DNA of 64,000 bases from Ypsolopha sequella (taxonomy: Eukaryota; Arthropoda; Insecta; Lepidoptera; Ypsolophidae). Under the pieces are notes generated by a model, which made no database searches, was not told the origin of the DNA, and saw nothing but the letters and a program-made list of their open reading frames with translations. Location: assembly GCA_934047225.1 (NCBI GenBank), contig OW203986.1, positions 20,029,221 to 20,093,220 on the forward strand. Reading direction: 5' to 3'. The translations under genes and the position numbers were made by a program. Of the stretch, positions 23,255 to 32,693 are shown piece after piece (positions within the stretch are counted from its first letter, which is position 1; each line of letters opens with the position of its first letter).

Positions 23255-23328
23255 CAGGATTCAAACCTGCGACCTGATGCTTACATGACAAGCGCGCTAC
23301 CGACTGCACCACCGAAAAATTCGTTGTT
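23255..23328 (-). repeat. tRNA-like sequence (anticodon CAT), probably a SINE head or tRNA pseudogene
   Basis: On the minus strand an A-box-like TGGTGCAGTCGGTAGCGCG and a B-box-like GGTTTGAATCCTGG are correctly spaced. Between them GCTT-GTCATGT-AAGC makes an anticodon arm whose loop would carry CAT (Met). The acceptor halves (TTTTCGG and CCCTAAG) do not pair, and the T stem has a mismatch, so it is not a working tRNA as I read it. A tRNA-derived SINE is the likelier reading. Confidence 0.5.
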
Positions 23329-23839
23329 TGCCTCATGAAGCCCGGTGAACGAAAGAATCCCCTAGTCCGTGATGTAGCCCGTATAACCCGGCTCGTTGAA
23401 GTAAGTAAATCGCACGTTAATAATATGGACGCACAGTTGTACTGTTTTTAATCAGCAGGATTAAGCAAGTTTAAATAATCCCTTTCGCGCGCAGTACGCT
23501 GATTTTATTGTGTATTGTATGAATCAAATGCGGGACAGTTGGAGACAAATTTTATGTTTATGGGACGATTTCAATAAGGGGAACAAAAAAGACAAATGCG
23601 GGACTGTCCCCCCTAATGCGAGACGGTTGGCAGCAGATATCGCAAACAACACTGAAGGTAGGTATTATAGGGTGTGCAAGTGGACTGTGGAGAAACATTG
23701 ATGTGAATAGCTGAATCTAATTGACGACAAAATGAAGTGTAGCGGACTGTACATAAGTACAAATTGTATCCTTCCCCACAGAATCCTTATTTCTGAAAAC
23801 TTTATAGAAATCAAATTTAACAATGCCAAATAATTTGGG

Positions 23840-24140
23840 CAAATGCGAGTCGGACTCGAGCACAAAGGGTTCCATACCAACACACAATATAGGTACTAGT
23901 ACGGAACCCCAAAATATTATTGTAAATAGCAACAAATGCCATCGCAACATTATGGCGACAAAAACAAGCCGCTAAAATTGTAGCGCTGCTCCCACAGAGT
24001 GCGGAACCCCTAATACCTTAACCGCTGTGTTTTTCCTGCAGGTAATCTTTACGAAAGATTTATAATATTTTATGGTAATCTTTACCATATTTTTCGGTCC
24101 TCTTGTTTCGGAGATAAGGAGAAGGGGGGGACATGATAAT
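23840..24140 (+). repeat. Dispersed GGGTTCC-type repeat fragments
   Basis: 'AAATGCGAGTCGGACTCGAG' with AGGGTTCCATACC, then GTACGGAACCCCAAAAT, and after a gap 'GCTGTGTTTTTCCTGCAGGTA' and 'TTTTTCGGTCCTCTTGTTTCGG'. This is the same family as 5597-6455, rearranged or nested. Confidence 0.5.
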
Positions 24141-24221
24141 TTAAAAAAATGCTCTGGAATCCTCGAAGCATTATTTTCGTGATTCAGCATGGCGTCATGA
24201 TTCATGACCAAGGTACTGTAC

Positions 24222-24737
24222 TTCATGACTAGGGCCATTTTTCATTTGTATCATTTGCATTAATTATTTGGTTTTCTACATAAATTATGATAGTTTGAGC
24301 TGGAAAATGAGGTTTTTAAAATCCATATTTTTCCATATTTTAGGGTTAAGACCATATTTTTAGAATTTAATCACATTATTCCATATTTCCTATATTTACT
24401 AGTAAAAAATGCATAATTTTTGCTTTCATAGCGCCGCGGGAATACATTGTCGTTGCGCAGCAAACATGAATGTAGGTAAACTCGTCAGTCATTTGAAGAA
24501 ACATACCTATATTGTTGTATACTGTTACAACTCGAATAAAGAGGCAGACTAAATTTTAGCTAAGCAATTTAATTTCGTTGATTTTTTAAAACAATTATAT
24601 TAAAGTAAAGTGTTTTATGTTTTGATATTAGTTGTCTTTTTAGTCCATATTTTTCCATATTTCCGTTTTTTAGATCCATATTATATGTACATATTTTGGG
24701 ATTTTTAGCACATATTTATCCGAGCCCTATTCATGAC
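24222..24737. mobile_element. hAT-like non-autonomous element with 8-bp target duplication
   Basis: The 8-bp direct repeat TTCATGAC (24222-24229 and 24730-24737) flanks a 500-bp body that starts TAGGGCCATT and ends GAGCCCTA, so the ends TAGGGC / GCCCTA are inverted. An 8-bp duplication and a (C/T)AGGG end are typical of hAT elements. Sub-terminal CCATATTT motifs are repeated many times near both ends (for example 24332-24400 and 24640-24720), also a hAT trait (transposase binding sites). No transposase frame. Confidence 0.8.
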
Positions 24738-25749
24738 TATTTTTGGAATTGAAACCAAGGCGTTATTTTGCACCGTTTGCTCACATGAGGTGAGGATTCT
24801 GTAGAGACCTTTACTTACCCCATAACCTTACCAACCTATGTAACTTAGGAATTATAATGCGCCTATTTTTTTACCTTGGTGACTACTTAATGACTTTTTT
24901 CTGGAATTATTGAAATTGATTTTCCTGCAGTTTTCAGAAGCGAGGATTCTGTGGGTAAGGCACAGAAGGCACTACGTGAAGAAAACGTATAGTTTTGGGC
25001 TTTAAGAACCATTGAAATGAAAGAAACTCTCTTGAAGAGGCCAAAGAAAATATTATTATCACCAGCAGAGCTTACGAGCTTACTTTGCCAGCTTTAGATA
25101 TACAGGATTAGAAGAGCCTTAACCCAGACTACGAGAGATAGAGCTTGCATTCAGGACACCACAATTCTTTGCGGTTTTGCGTTCCTCGTATTTGCTCATG
25201 TGCTTCGAATAGTATTAAGATACCCCAAAGTACTAACACATTGTACATTAACCTAACGGTTAATATAGGTATCTACCTTGTGCTCATCCGTCTGCGGATG
25301 ACTAATCGCCTCCTCCATGTTTGTAAAACAAAATTATCGTTGCCTTAGTTACAATAATTATTATTCTAAGATTGCAGAAATAAACTGATTTTTTGTGCTT
25401 CTTTTGCAACCAACCATTGTATGAAATCAACTGGATCTATAATGTGGATTTTGTATTAGTTTGCCTAAAGACAACTGTAGATCTAATAAAAAGGCCACCA
25501 TCCTTGTACATTATTAATTAATTAGGTGCTACATGCTATCTACTGCCAACTAGTCTTATCAACTTACCCGTCCAGATATGGAGAATTAACGGACTGGCGC
25601 CGGTCTCCACTTGCAGATTTTAAAGTCGTGGTTGCAAACTTTGAATAATAATGAGCCCAACAAATCAACTATTGAGCCCTTTCATTGTCCACATATCCGC
25701 ACACGCGAACGTGTTTGCGCGACATCCTTGAATTCTCGGTCATTTTACT

Positions 25750-25806
25750 TGCATCTCAGTAACGTGTGATCGTAGTTTGATAAATCGAAAAATAAAGAGT
25801 CCTCAG
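25750..25806 (+). promoter_or_regulatory. Possible core promoter of the GPCR gene
   Basis: Two arthropod initiator-like TCAGT motifs, CATCTCAGTAACG near 25754 and GTCCTCAGTATACAC near 25800, lie 170-230 bp upstream of the start codon, and no TATA box stands at the usual distance. Weak evidence: such motifs are frequent by chance. Confidence 0.25.
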
Positions 25807-25978
25807 TATACACAAGGGTGATTTCCTTCTACATCTTCTCTCGTGCACATGTTCGTACCACGGTGAGTCACACTGGGAAGAAAAAAACATCGTCGGAGAA
25901 CGCGGGCGAGCGAGGCAGCTCCGTCGTGCAAGTCATTGATCCCTGTGCTGTCCTGACGGCCACCCGTTACCCGACGTC

Positions 25979-27110
25979 ATGTCGGAACTCGAGCCTGGCG
26001 CATTGCTCCCTCCGCTCCTTGTGGGCGCCTTCCTCGCGTGTGTCGCGGGCGCCGCCGCGCTTACCAACTGCGCCTTGCTGGCTGCGCTTTTCAGGCGCTC
26101 CAGAAATGGTACCTATGACTCATTTTTATCAATTTAAATTTATTGTTCATTGCAATTTTCAGTCGCACTTATCTAAGTTTGACTCTGTTGTTTTGTTTTC
26201 AGGTCTATTTTCCATACTCATACAACTGGCTGTAGCAGATATCATCCTTTTAAGCACAGTTATTGCGCCTGAATTATGGTCATACAATTTAAGGACATGG
26301 GGCTTCGGCCTCGTCGGCTGTATGGCTTATAAGGGAATAGATGTATTCGCCTCGACGGCCTCGCTTTACTTAGTTGCGACCGTGGCCCTACATTCCCTCG
26401 CTACGCTAAACCTCGAAGAGAGAGAGGCGTTACGAAGAATCAAAAGAAATCATGACACCGAAGATGAGGAAATAAGATCCTCCCGTCACAGTCTGGTGGC
26501 TAACAGCGACTCTTCCACTCCTCCACGGTCAATGCATATTGACTACAGAGTGACGGATGTCAGGATTCCCGTTGCACCGCCAACAATATTTGTATGGGTG
26601 CTGGCTGCATCTTTGAGTGTTCCGGAATTTACATTGACCACCATTCGAAAAGAAGTCGGTTTTATAACGTGCTCTCTAGCAGACTCGAGTCATCGCATCA
26701 ACATGCACGCAATGTTAGCTCTGTTCAATTTTATTCTACCGGTGATCATATTCTGTGTTATCATTACATTAGCCGTCGCTAAATTAAAATCTATCAAGAA
26801 ATTAGCGGATATAGACGGGAATGGAGAAACTGTTGCTTCAGTGAAACTGTCGTTATGCTTGATTTTAGTGTACTGTGTGTTGTGTGCGCCCCGTTCACTC
26901 TTCTCTTTTTATCTGGTGTACTTATCCTTAAACGAAGATGCATCATCATTGCAGCCGCCAACTACCTTTACTTCAGCGTTGTGTTTATCATTTAGCAGCG
27001 CTTATCTCATAGCGACCTTGGTACGCCCTTTCCTGTGTATTGCGTTATTATCTCGTCTGAGACGAATTTTCACAATTGGTGCCAAAAACATAAAAGTAGA
27101 TACTGTATAG
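25979..27110 (+). CDS. Atypical rhodopsin-family (class A) GPCR, orphan, 345 aa
   Basis: A seven-transmembrane receptor of the plasma membrane; ligand unknown. Exon 1 is 25979-26108 and exon 2 is 26203-27110, joined by a 94-bp intron (AAATG|GTACCT, TTGTTTTCAG|GTCT). The start ATG opens 'MSELEPGALLPPLLVGAFL' and leads straight into TM1, which continues across the splice ('RSRN|GLFSILIQ'). TM2 has the class A 'LAVAD' Asp. 'GLVGC' and 'GFITC' supply the usual extracellular disulfide. TM3 has no D/E-R-Y: it reads 'LVATVALHSLATLNLEE'. TM6 has 'VLCAP' in place of CWxP, and TM7 has 'LVRPFLC' in place of NPxxY. The third loop is short and the C-tail is tiny ('TIGAKNIKVDTV'). AATAAA follows at 27125 and 27182. 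Longer reading from 25818 runs through the intron and is not real. I cannot name the family. Confidence 0.85.
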
Positions 27111-28910
27111 AATAATAGTGTAAAAATAAATCTCTTCTCAAAGCAGACATCAAGTGAACTTTTACAGGCATCCGCATTTAAAATAAAAATTAAGTAATTA
27201 CCCATTTGAAGGGTGCATGGAAAGAACAAGACACATTTTTTCATTTGATTTTTTTAATGGAACATATTTTTTGTTTATCGTAGTGTCGTTTCCAATCGCA
27301 AAAAACTGGAATACAACAAGGGATTGGCCAACAAGGCCTAAATGTGAAACAACCGAGAAAGACGTTTTTCGGTTGGTCTGATTATGAAACAAACGGGAAG
27401 TTTGATTTAACTTTTAGGATTTTAGAAACTTAACAAATTAGTGAAAATACTCGGTGATGTTTCTTTATCTTAAGTAATAATTAATGGCCCTATGTAGGAT
27501 TTTATAACTGTATTTATAGTCGTACAAAAAAAGATGCTCGTACTGTCAAAACTTTAAAATGCGTTTTCTCGAAATGTCCTTTCCCTGCACCCTTCATTTA
27601 TTTCCGTAGTAACATAAAAACCCTTACGATAAAAGACCCAACATGCGTAGCCTGTACTTATTGGTATGATTATGTTCCTTTTAATAAATGCATTTATTAA
27701 TCATTTTAATGATGAAAATTGAAGTTTTCTTGCCTTATTCCGTAAACACAGATCAATGTCCGCTCTGTAGATATTTTTATATACAGTAGCAGCAAGCCCG
27801 CATTATTATGAATTTTTCACAATTCATTCATTTGTTATCGGGCTATTTCGATTACAAGCTATTCCTTTTAATTGCCTAATTATTCCATCCGTAGCGTCTT
27901 CGATCTTTCATGTCATATTGATTGATGATTGAAGCAAGCAGTTATACATGCACCGGTAGCTCATGATATGAAAAGGTTTTAAACAACTTTAATTATCAAA
28001 GGCAATTTGTTTTTTCATGGGTTTGTGATTTTTCTGATTCTGCAGTTACATGTAGACAAACATCAGTTGGGTTAATAGGTGGCGGTTTATTTAAATATTG
28101 GTTTCTAAAACTAAAAATTGTATTTAATACAAAAGTTTATTGGTGAAAACATGAAAAATATAATAGATTAATGGCTGATAAAATGCAGCAGAAATGTTAC
28201 AATATCTGTTCATCACAAAAAAAAGACTATTTCGCTAGTAAATGCCTGAAAAATTCAGAATGATAATAATTAATCAATGACGGGCACAACAAAATGGTTA
28301 ATGTCAATAATAGAAACACTTGCCTTTGGTAATATTTTAAAATTTAAGAGGACATCATAAAAACCACATAAAAAGACACTAACAAGTTTTTTGTGCCCTA
28401 ATTTGATACAGCCATTACATTTTGTAAGTTAATTTTGGGTATTGGGCGAAGTTCATTCAACAAACTTTTAGTTATCTAATGCATTATGTTCAAGTCAATA
28501 TTCACCATCAGGATCTGGCACTGCGGCCTGCGACGACAGGAATGTTACTGGGGGCCGACCAGGCTGTTAAAATTAACTCTTAAAAGGAAAACACTTTTAA
28601 CTTAAGAAACCGTAATTTTAATAACTTAAGTTATAAATATTTATATTCATCAGGTCAGCTCGATATCTGTAATCCAGTGTAAATACAGAAATACAAAACC
28701 GTCAAAGATGACACATAACATTTAGACGGAACGTGAAGGTCCGCTGCGAACGACATTTAACATTTTTTTTACAAGCGGCGGCTCGCGTTCCCGCGGCGCG
28801 CGAGGCTCTCCATGGTTACTCGTTTTCTTATAAAACACCGATGAGAACAAATGCGTGTGGTGTGGCGGTGGCGTGGGGAGCGTGGCTGGCGTGTGTCCGG
28901 CGCGACCACG
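27111..28910. other. 3' UTRs of the convergent GPCR and 14-3-3 genes, plus spacer
   Basis: GPCR poly(A) signals AATAAA at 27125-27130 and 27182-27187. For 14-3-3 (minus) the nearest signals below its stop are TTTATT at 28136-28141 and 28086-28091, implying a 3' UTR of roughly 0.8 kb. The rest is AT-rich with nothing else recognised. Confidence 0.45.
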
Positions 28911-31255
28911 CTAATTGTCGCCGCCCTCGGCCGGCTCGTCGCCGTCACCCTGCGTGTCTGACGTCCAGAGCGTCAGGTTGTCTCGCAGCAGCTGCATGAT
29001 CAGCGTCGAGTCCTTGTAAGAGTCTTCGTTCAGTGTGTCCAGTTCTGCGATCGCGTCGTCGAACGCCTGCAACACGGACACCGACGATCAGTACACTCTC
29101 GTGAGTCGCATACAACAAAAATATCCACTAAACAGTCCGACACGACACTTGCTGGGGAAAGCGATTTCAAAAAATACACAGAACGCTTTTCTATGACTAG
29201 GGAATAATTTAGCATTGTAATGCTGCTGTTAATAACTTTGGAATGATTTTTATTGGTGTACAAACTGGACTTTCATGCACAAAAGAGAAATAATACAAGT
29301 GTCAGACTGATAAATTAATAAAACACTCAGGTACTGGCTGGGTTGAGTTGTAACTTTTGTTAATGACATGCTAGGTACAATTTTATTAGTGAATCACTCG
29401 AAATCGTATTAAAATGTGAGAATGTATTTTTAGATGATTTAATTAATAAACCGTTATTACATGCAGACGAGTCTTGAATAGATTGCGTTTTAGTAAAAAT
29501 TAGTCCCGGTTAAACGTTTCTATAACACGACAAACGGTGCATTTGATTGTAATAAACCTGTTTAGCTAAGTGACACGCTCGCGCAGGGGAGTTGATAATC
29601 TCGTAATAAAAGACGGAAAAGTTGAGCGCGAGGCCGAGTCTGATGGGATGTGTGGGTTGCATTTTGGCCTTGGCAATGTCGAACGCCTCCTGGTAGGCTT
29701 TCTGCGAGTCTTCAACGACGGCTGTGGGACAAGGATGAGGAACTAGTTAAAACCTAGCATGGACCTAGTCGTCTCCCGACTCGCGCCAGCCAGCACTGAG
29801 CGATGCTACTGACAGATATTGACCTGTTTGGCGAGTTGACACGCCTTGTCTGGTGAATTTAATATCTCATAATAGAAGACGGAGAAATTTAACGCCAGCC
29901 CCAGTCTGATTGGATGTGTTGGCTGCATTTTCGCCTTGCTGATCTCGAAAGCATCCTGGTACGCTTTCTGTGAGTCCTCTACAACGGCTGGAATACAAAT
30001 TGGGGTTAGCTTTCTATTCGATTGTCATTTTTGGTGTCTCAATGACCATTAAAATATTATGAAAAAAAAAATGTGATGTGTTGAGGTGTTGGTACTTACA
30101 GTTTCTGGTTTCGCCTGTGGCCACTTCTGCGAGGTACCTGTAGTAATCTCCTTTCATTTTAAGGTAGAATACTTTACTTTCTGGATTACTAGCCTTAGGG
30201 ATTAGGTGTTTGTCAAGGAGTCCCTGAAATAAAGAAAAGAGATGATAAGTTTGATTTCAATTAAATATTCACGACGAAATTTCTAGATAAATTTAATCAG
30301 CAAGACTAATCGTTAAAAGTCACTTTCACAAAGTGAATCCACAATGGGTAATTGTTCATCATAAAAAGGACCTAGGGTTTAAAATTAATTAGATTTAATA
30401 AATCTCTCCTCAAATCTCGACCTTATTTCGCGATGACATCATAAGCAAATTCCCAAGAGGAGTCATCCAAGCTATTAGTGACTAAGTCAAGTGTGATTCA
30501 TTCTGGGCCATCTTGAAATTTTAAAAAACTTTGAATTAGTAATGTTAAATTATAGAAAACGTGTTGCGAATTCTTCATAATTGACAAAGGGGCAACGTAC
30601 GAATACGGGAGAGAGGCGCGCGCAATGACGCGACGCAATACGTCACCTCACCGCGCCTCCCCCTCTGCCGGCGCGGCGCGCGACTCTCGTCAGCGGGACC
30701 GCACCGCACCGCGCCCTGCATGCATACTGCGACCTGCTGCCGTTCCGCGGACCATGATTAACGAAAATGAACCGACTGCGAAGGAAATGACCACAACGAC
30801 CGATCGCTAATAGCTTGCATCACCCCTCAAATTGGCGACGCGCAAACATGACGTCATGGCGTTGGCGGCCGACGAGCTTAACTCTGCGATAATTCCATAA
30901 TTTATCATTCCGTTTAGCTAACGATTTTTCATGAATAAATATAAAATCCACTCACCAGTACATCGTAGCAGATTTCTCTGAGCTCCTTTTCTACTTTAAC
31001 CCTATATTCTTTTGCCATCTGTTGTTTTCTTTCCGAACCTTCGGTTTTCTGTTCAATGGAGGAGATGACTCGCCACGACGACCGTCGGGCGCCGACGACA
31101 TTCTTGTAAGCCACAGAAAGCAGGTTCCTTTCCTCGTTGCTGAGTTCGACGCCGGTTTCTGTGACCTCCTTCATCGCGGCCGCCATGTCGTCATATCGCT
31201 CAGCCTGCTCCGCCAACTTGGCGCGTTGCACCAATTCCTCTTTGTCGACGGACAT
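28911..31255 (-). CDS. 14-3-3zeta: 14-3-3 zeta, four coding exons per transcript, 247 aa
   Basis: A dimeric phosphoserine/threonine-binding adaptor of the cytosol (Drosophila leonardo, vertebrate YWHAZ). Coding exons: 31255-30956 (100 codons from '[20 protein letters not shown]'), 30223-30100 ('[19 protein letters not shown]'), one of two alternatives 29987-29824 or 29721-29558, and 29066-28911 (ending '[11 protein letters not shown]', stop). Phases agree and either version gives 247 residues, the family length. The phosphopeptide pocket residues of the family are visible: Lys and Arg in '[15 protein letters not shown]', '[10 protein letters not shown]' and '[14 protein letters not shown]'. 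The start exon has 36 bp of 5' UTR behind an acceptor (TTTTTGCAG before 31291), so a non-coding first exon must lie upstream (candidate at 38.3 kb). Confidence 0.97.
29558..29721 (-). CDS. 14-3-3zeta: 14-3-3 zeta alternative exon B
   Basis: 164 nt, acceptor TTGTCCCACAG, donor CAG|GTTTAT. Encodes '[19 protein letters not shown]' and ends '[12 protein letters not shown]'. It differs from exon A by about seven residues: D/E and E/D around 'QEAFD', S/A in 'IAKAK', L/I in 'EIINS', DK/AR and Q/H. Its bases differ far more at synonymous sites, showing an old duplication kept by selection. Changes cluster at the end that faces helix 8. Confidence 0.93.
29824..29987 (-). CDS. 14-3-3zeta: 14-3-3 zeta alternative exon A
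   Basis: 164 nt, acceptor TGTATTCCAG, donor CAG|GTCAAT. Encodes '[19 protein letters not shown]' and ends '[12 protein letters not shown]'. Same length and phase as exon B, 102 bp further down the transcript, so including both would shift the frame (328 nt is not a multiple of 3). The pair must therefore be mutually exclusive. This is the version closer to the usual vertebrate zeta sequence at its 3' end. Confidence 0.93.
30299..30370 (+). repeat. Direct repeat flanking the 14-3-3 start exon, copy 1
   Basis: AGACTAATCGTTAAAAGTCA, then CTTTCACAAAGTGAATCCA, then AATGGGTAATTGTTCATCAT. About 80-85% like 31366-31437. The two copies lie in the introns on either side of the start-codon exon. Function unknown. 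Confidence 0.7.
30600..30865. promoter_or_regulatory. CpG-rich block with a perfect CRE palindrome in the 14-3-3 intron
   Basis: GC- and CpG-rich DNA between the start-codon exon and the next exon of 14-3-3, with ATACGTCACCTCACCGCG near 30639 and a full TGACGTCA at 30849-30856, the CREB/ATF site. It may be an internal enhancer or the promoter of a short transcript. A 61-codon open frame at 30625-30810 is low-complexity and not credited as a gene. Confidence 0.35.
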
Positions 31256-31365
31256 CGTGGACGATGGGTGAGGATTCTTTCACTGATGCCCCTGCAAAAA
31301 GTTACGATTCACAGGTCAACCGAGTGCACCAACCTATACAACCACTCATGACGCAGTTCGCTTAT

Positions 31366-31437
31366 ATCAGAAAGACTAATCGTTAGGGGTCACTTTCACA
31401 GCGTGAATCCAGAATAGGGTAATTTGTCATCATGAAA
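31366..31437 (+). repeat. Direct repeat flanking the 14-3-3 start exon, copy 2
   Basis: AGACTAATCGTTAGGGGTCA, then CTTTCACAGCGTGAATCCAG, then AATAGGGTAATTTGTCATCA, followed by a GC-rich tract. Same orientation as the copy 1.07 kb to the left. Confidence 0.7.
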
Positions 31438-31439
31438 CG

Positions 31440-31800
31440 TTGCGCACCTTAGTAATAGAGGCCTACGAGCGCACTAGCGCAATGTAAAAGGAACGCGTAG
31501 CTCAAAGAGCGACCCTCACGCCAAACGCGACATCGACGCGGCGTCCGTTCGGTATGACAGCATCTCACAAACTCTGGTCCGAGGAGGTTCGCGGGCGGCG
31601 CTCGGCAGGCACGCGCCACCGTCGCGACGCCGCCACTGCGCCACCGGTATTGATCCGGCGTCGCGGGATAAACACTCCAGACGAAATACGACTAGCGCGA
31701 CGCTAGCATACACCCCTCCCACCCAGCGCCCACCCCCAGAGCCGATGTGCACCGCGCCCGGCGGCCCGGCGGCGCCTGCCTAACTACGCTACAGCTATAC
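31440..31800 (-). promoter_or_regulatory. CpG-rich block upstream of the 14-3-3 start exon
   Basis: About 360 bp of GC-rich sequence immediately upstream (in transcript sense) of the 14-3-3 start exon, standing out in AT-rich DNA. Likely a CpG-rich promoter or an alternative 5' UTR exon. No strong GT donor was identified, so an exon cannot be drawn. Open frames across it are compositional artefacts. Confidence 0.35.
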
Positions 31801-32273
31801 TACCTGCCCGACACCACTGTTGCTAGGGTACCTCACATGCATAGTTACCGAATTATCATCATTTGTCACTAACAAAATGTCATTTGACTTGTTTTTACTT
31901 GTATGGCCCACAACTCTACATATTTTACTAAACATGCCCTTTCTTATCCTCCTTGCAATCAAATGATGCAGTTTCTAGAAAATACGTCCACGTATTTCAC
32001 AACTACAAAACATAAAATTATAAAGAGTGGGTTTGATGTCACTCACTGCTAGTCATTGCATACTTTAGCTTGGCATAGGAACCACCTACGCATTACCTAT
32101 TCAAGGGCAATGGGATGAGAGTGCTCTTTACACAGCTATGTATATACCTACGCAAAATTTGAACTGCTGCGACTTTGGTAGCATTTTCAAGACAAAAAGG
32201 GAGGACTAAACCAATAATATTCACGAGTTCATGACCTTTAGTTTTGTAACATTTCAAATACGAGCACCGCCTC

Positions 32274-32693
32274 ATGAATGTATTGATTTATGCACCTATG
32301 CCCTTCTTGTTCAGAGTTTGCAGATCGGATGCTCTTTGGTTGTTATTTAATTACACATTCGTAACGTTCCTTTCCGTATGTCCATGTCTAACGAGTTACT
32401 TATTCAATGAACCTTCAGAGAACATGGCTAACAAGATGAGACAGTCTGTTTTTGCAACTAACACTGTGCATTATTTATTTGATAGCAGGCCTCAGTCACG
32501 CCATATTGTCTGGCAGCAAGTAGCAAGACAACTAGTGGATAGAAGTGATATTGCACCTAATAAGGACACTTCACGTAAGAAGCAGATACCCGCGGCGATC
32601 TACCAGCTTGCCGGTTGCATAAACCCAATATCTGTATATGAATTAGGTGTTGAGCCGCAATATTTCACGTTATCACTATTACGTATAATTTAA
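32274..32693 (+). CDS. Open frame of 139 codons, unknown
   Basis: Opens 'MNVLIYAPMPFLFRVC', has a hydrophobic first third (possible signal or membrane segment) and a more polar remainder ('RPQSRHIVWQQVARQL', 'IPAAIYQLAGC'). I do not recognise it. No neighbouring exon, poly(A) signal or transposon ends were found. It lies inside the inferred first intron of 14-3-3 on the opposite strand. It could be a chance frame or the ghost of a transposon protein. Confidence 0.2.
   Translation: MNVLIYAPMPFLFRVCRSDALWLLFNYTFVTFLSVCPCLTSYLFNEPSENMANKMRQSVFATNTVHYLFDSRPQSRHIVWQQVARQLVDRSDIAPNKDTSRKKQIPAAIYQLAGCINPISVYELGVEPQYFTLSLLRII

Noticed and set aside
23510..23701. 63-codon frame with repeated 'ATGCGGGAC' context
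   Set aside because: Looks like a repeat unit (GCGGGACAGTT/GCGGGACTGTC, AATGCGAGACGG) and not a gene.
25818..26202. Longer GPCR reading frame starting at 25818
   Set aside because: It lies in another frame for exon 1 and reads through the 94-bp intron. Splicing 26108 to 26203 gives a proper TM1 and in-phase coding.
31516..31752. 78-codon minus-strand frame upstream of 14-3-3
   Set aside because: CpG-rich promoter-type composition, no homology recognised.
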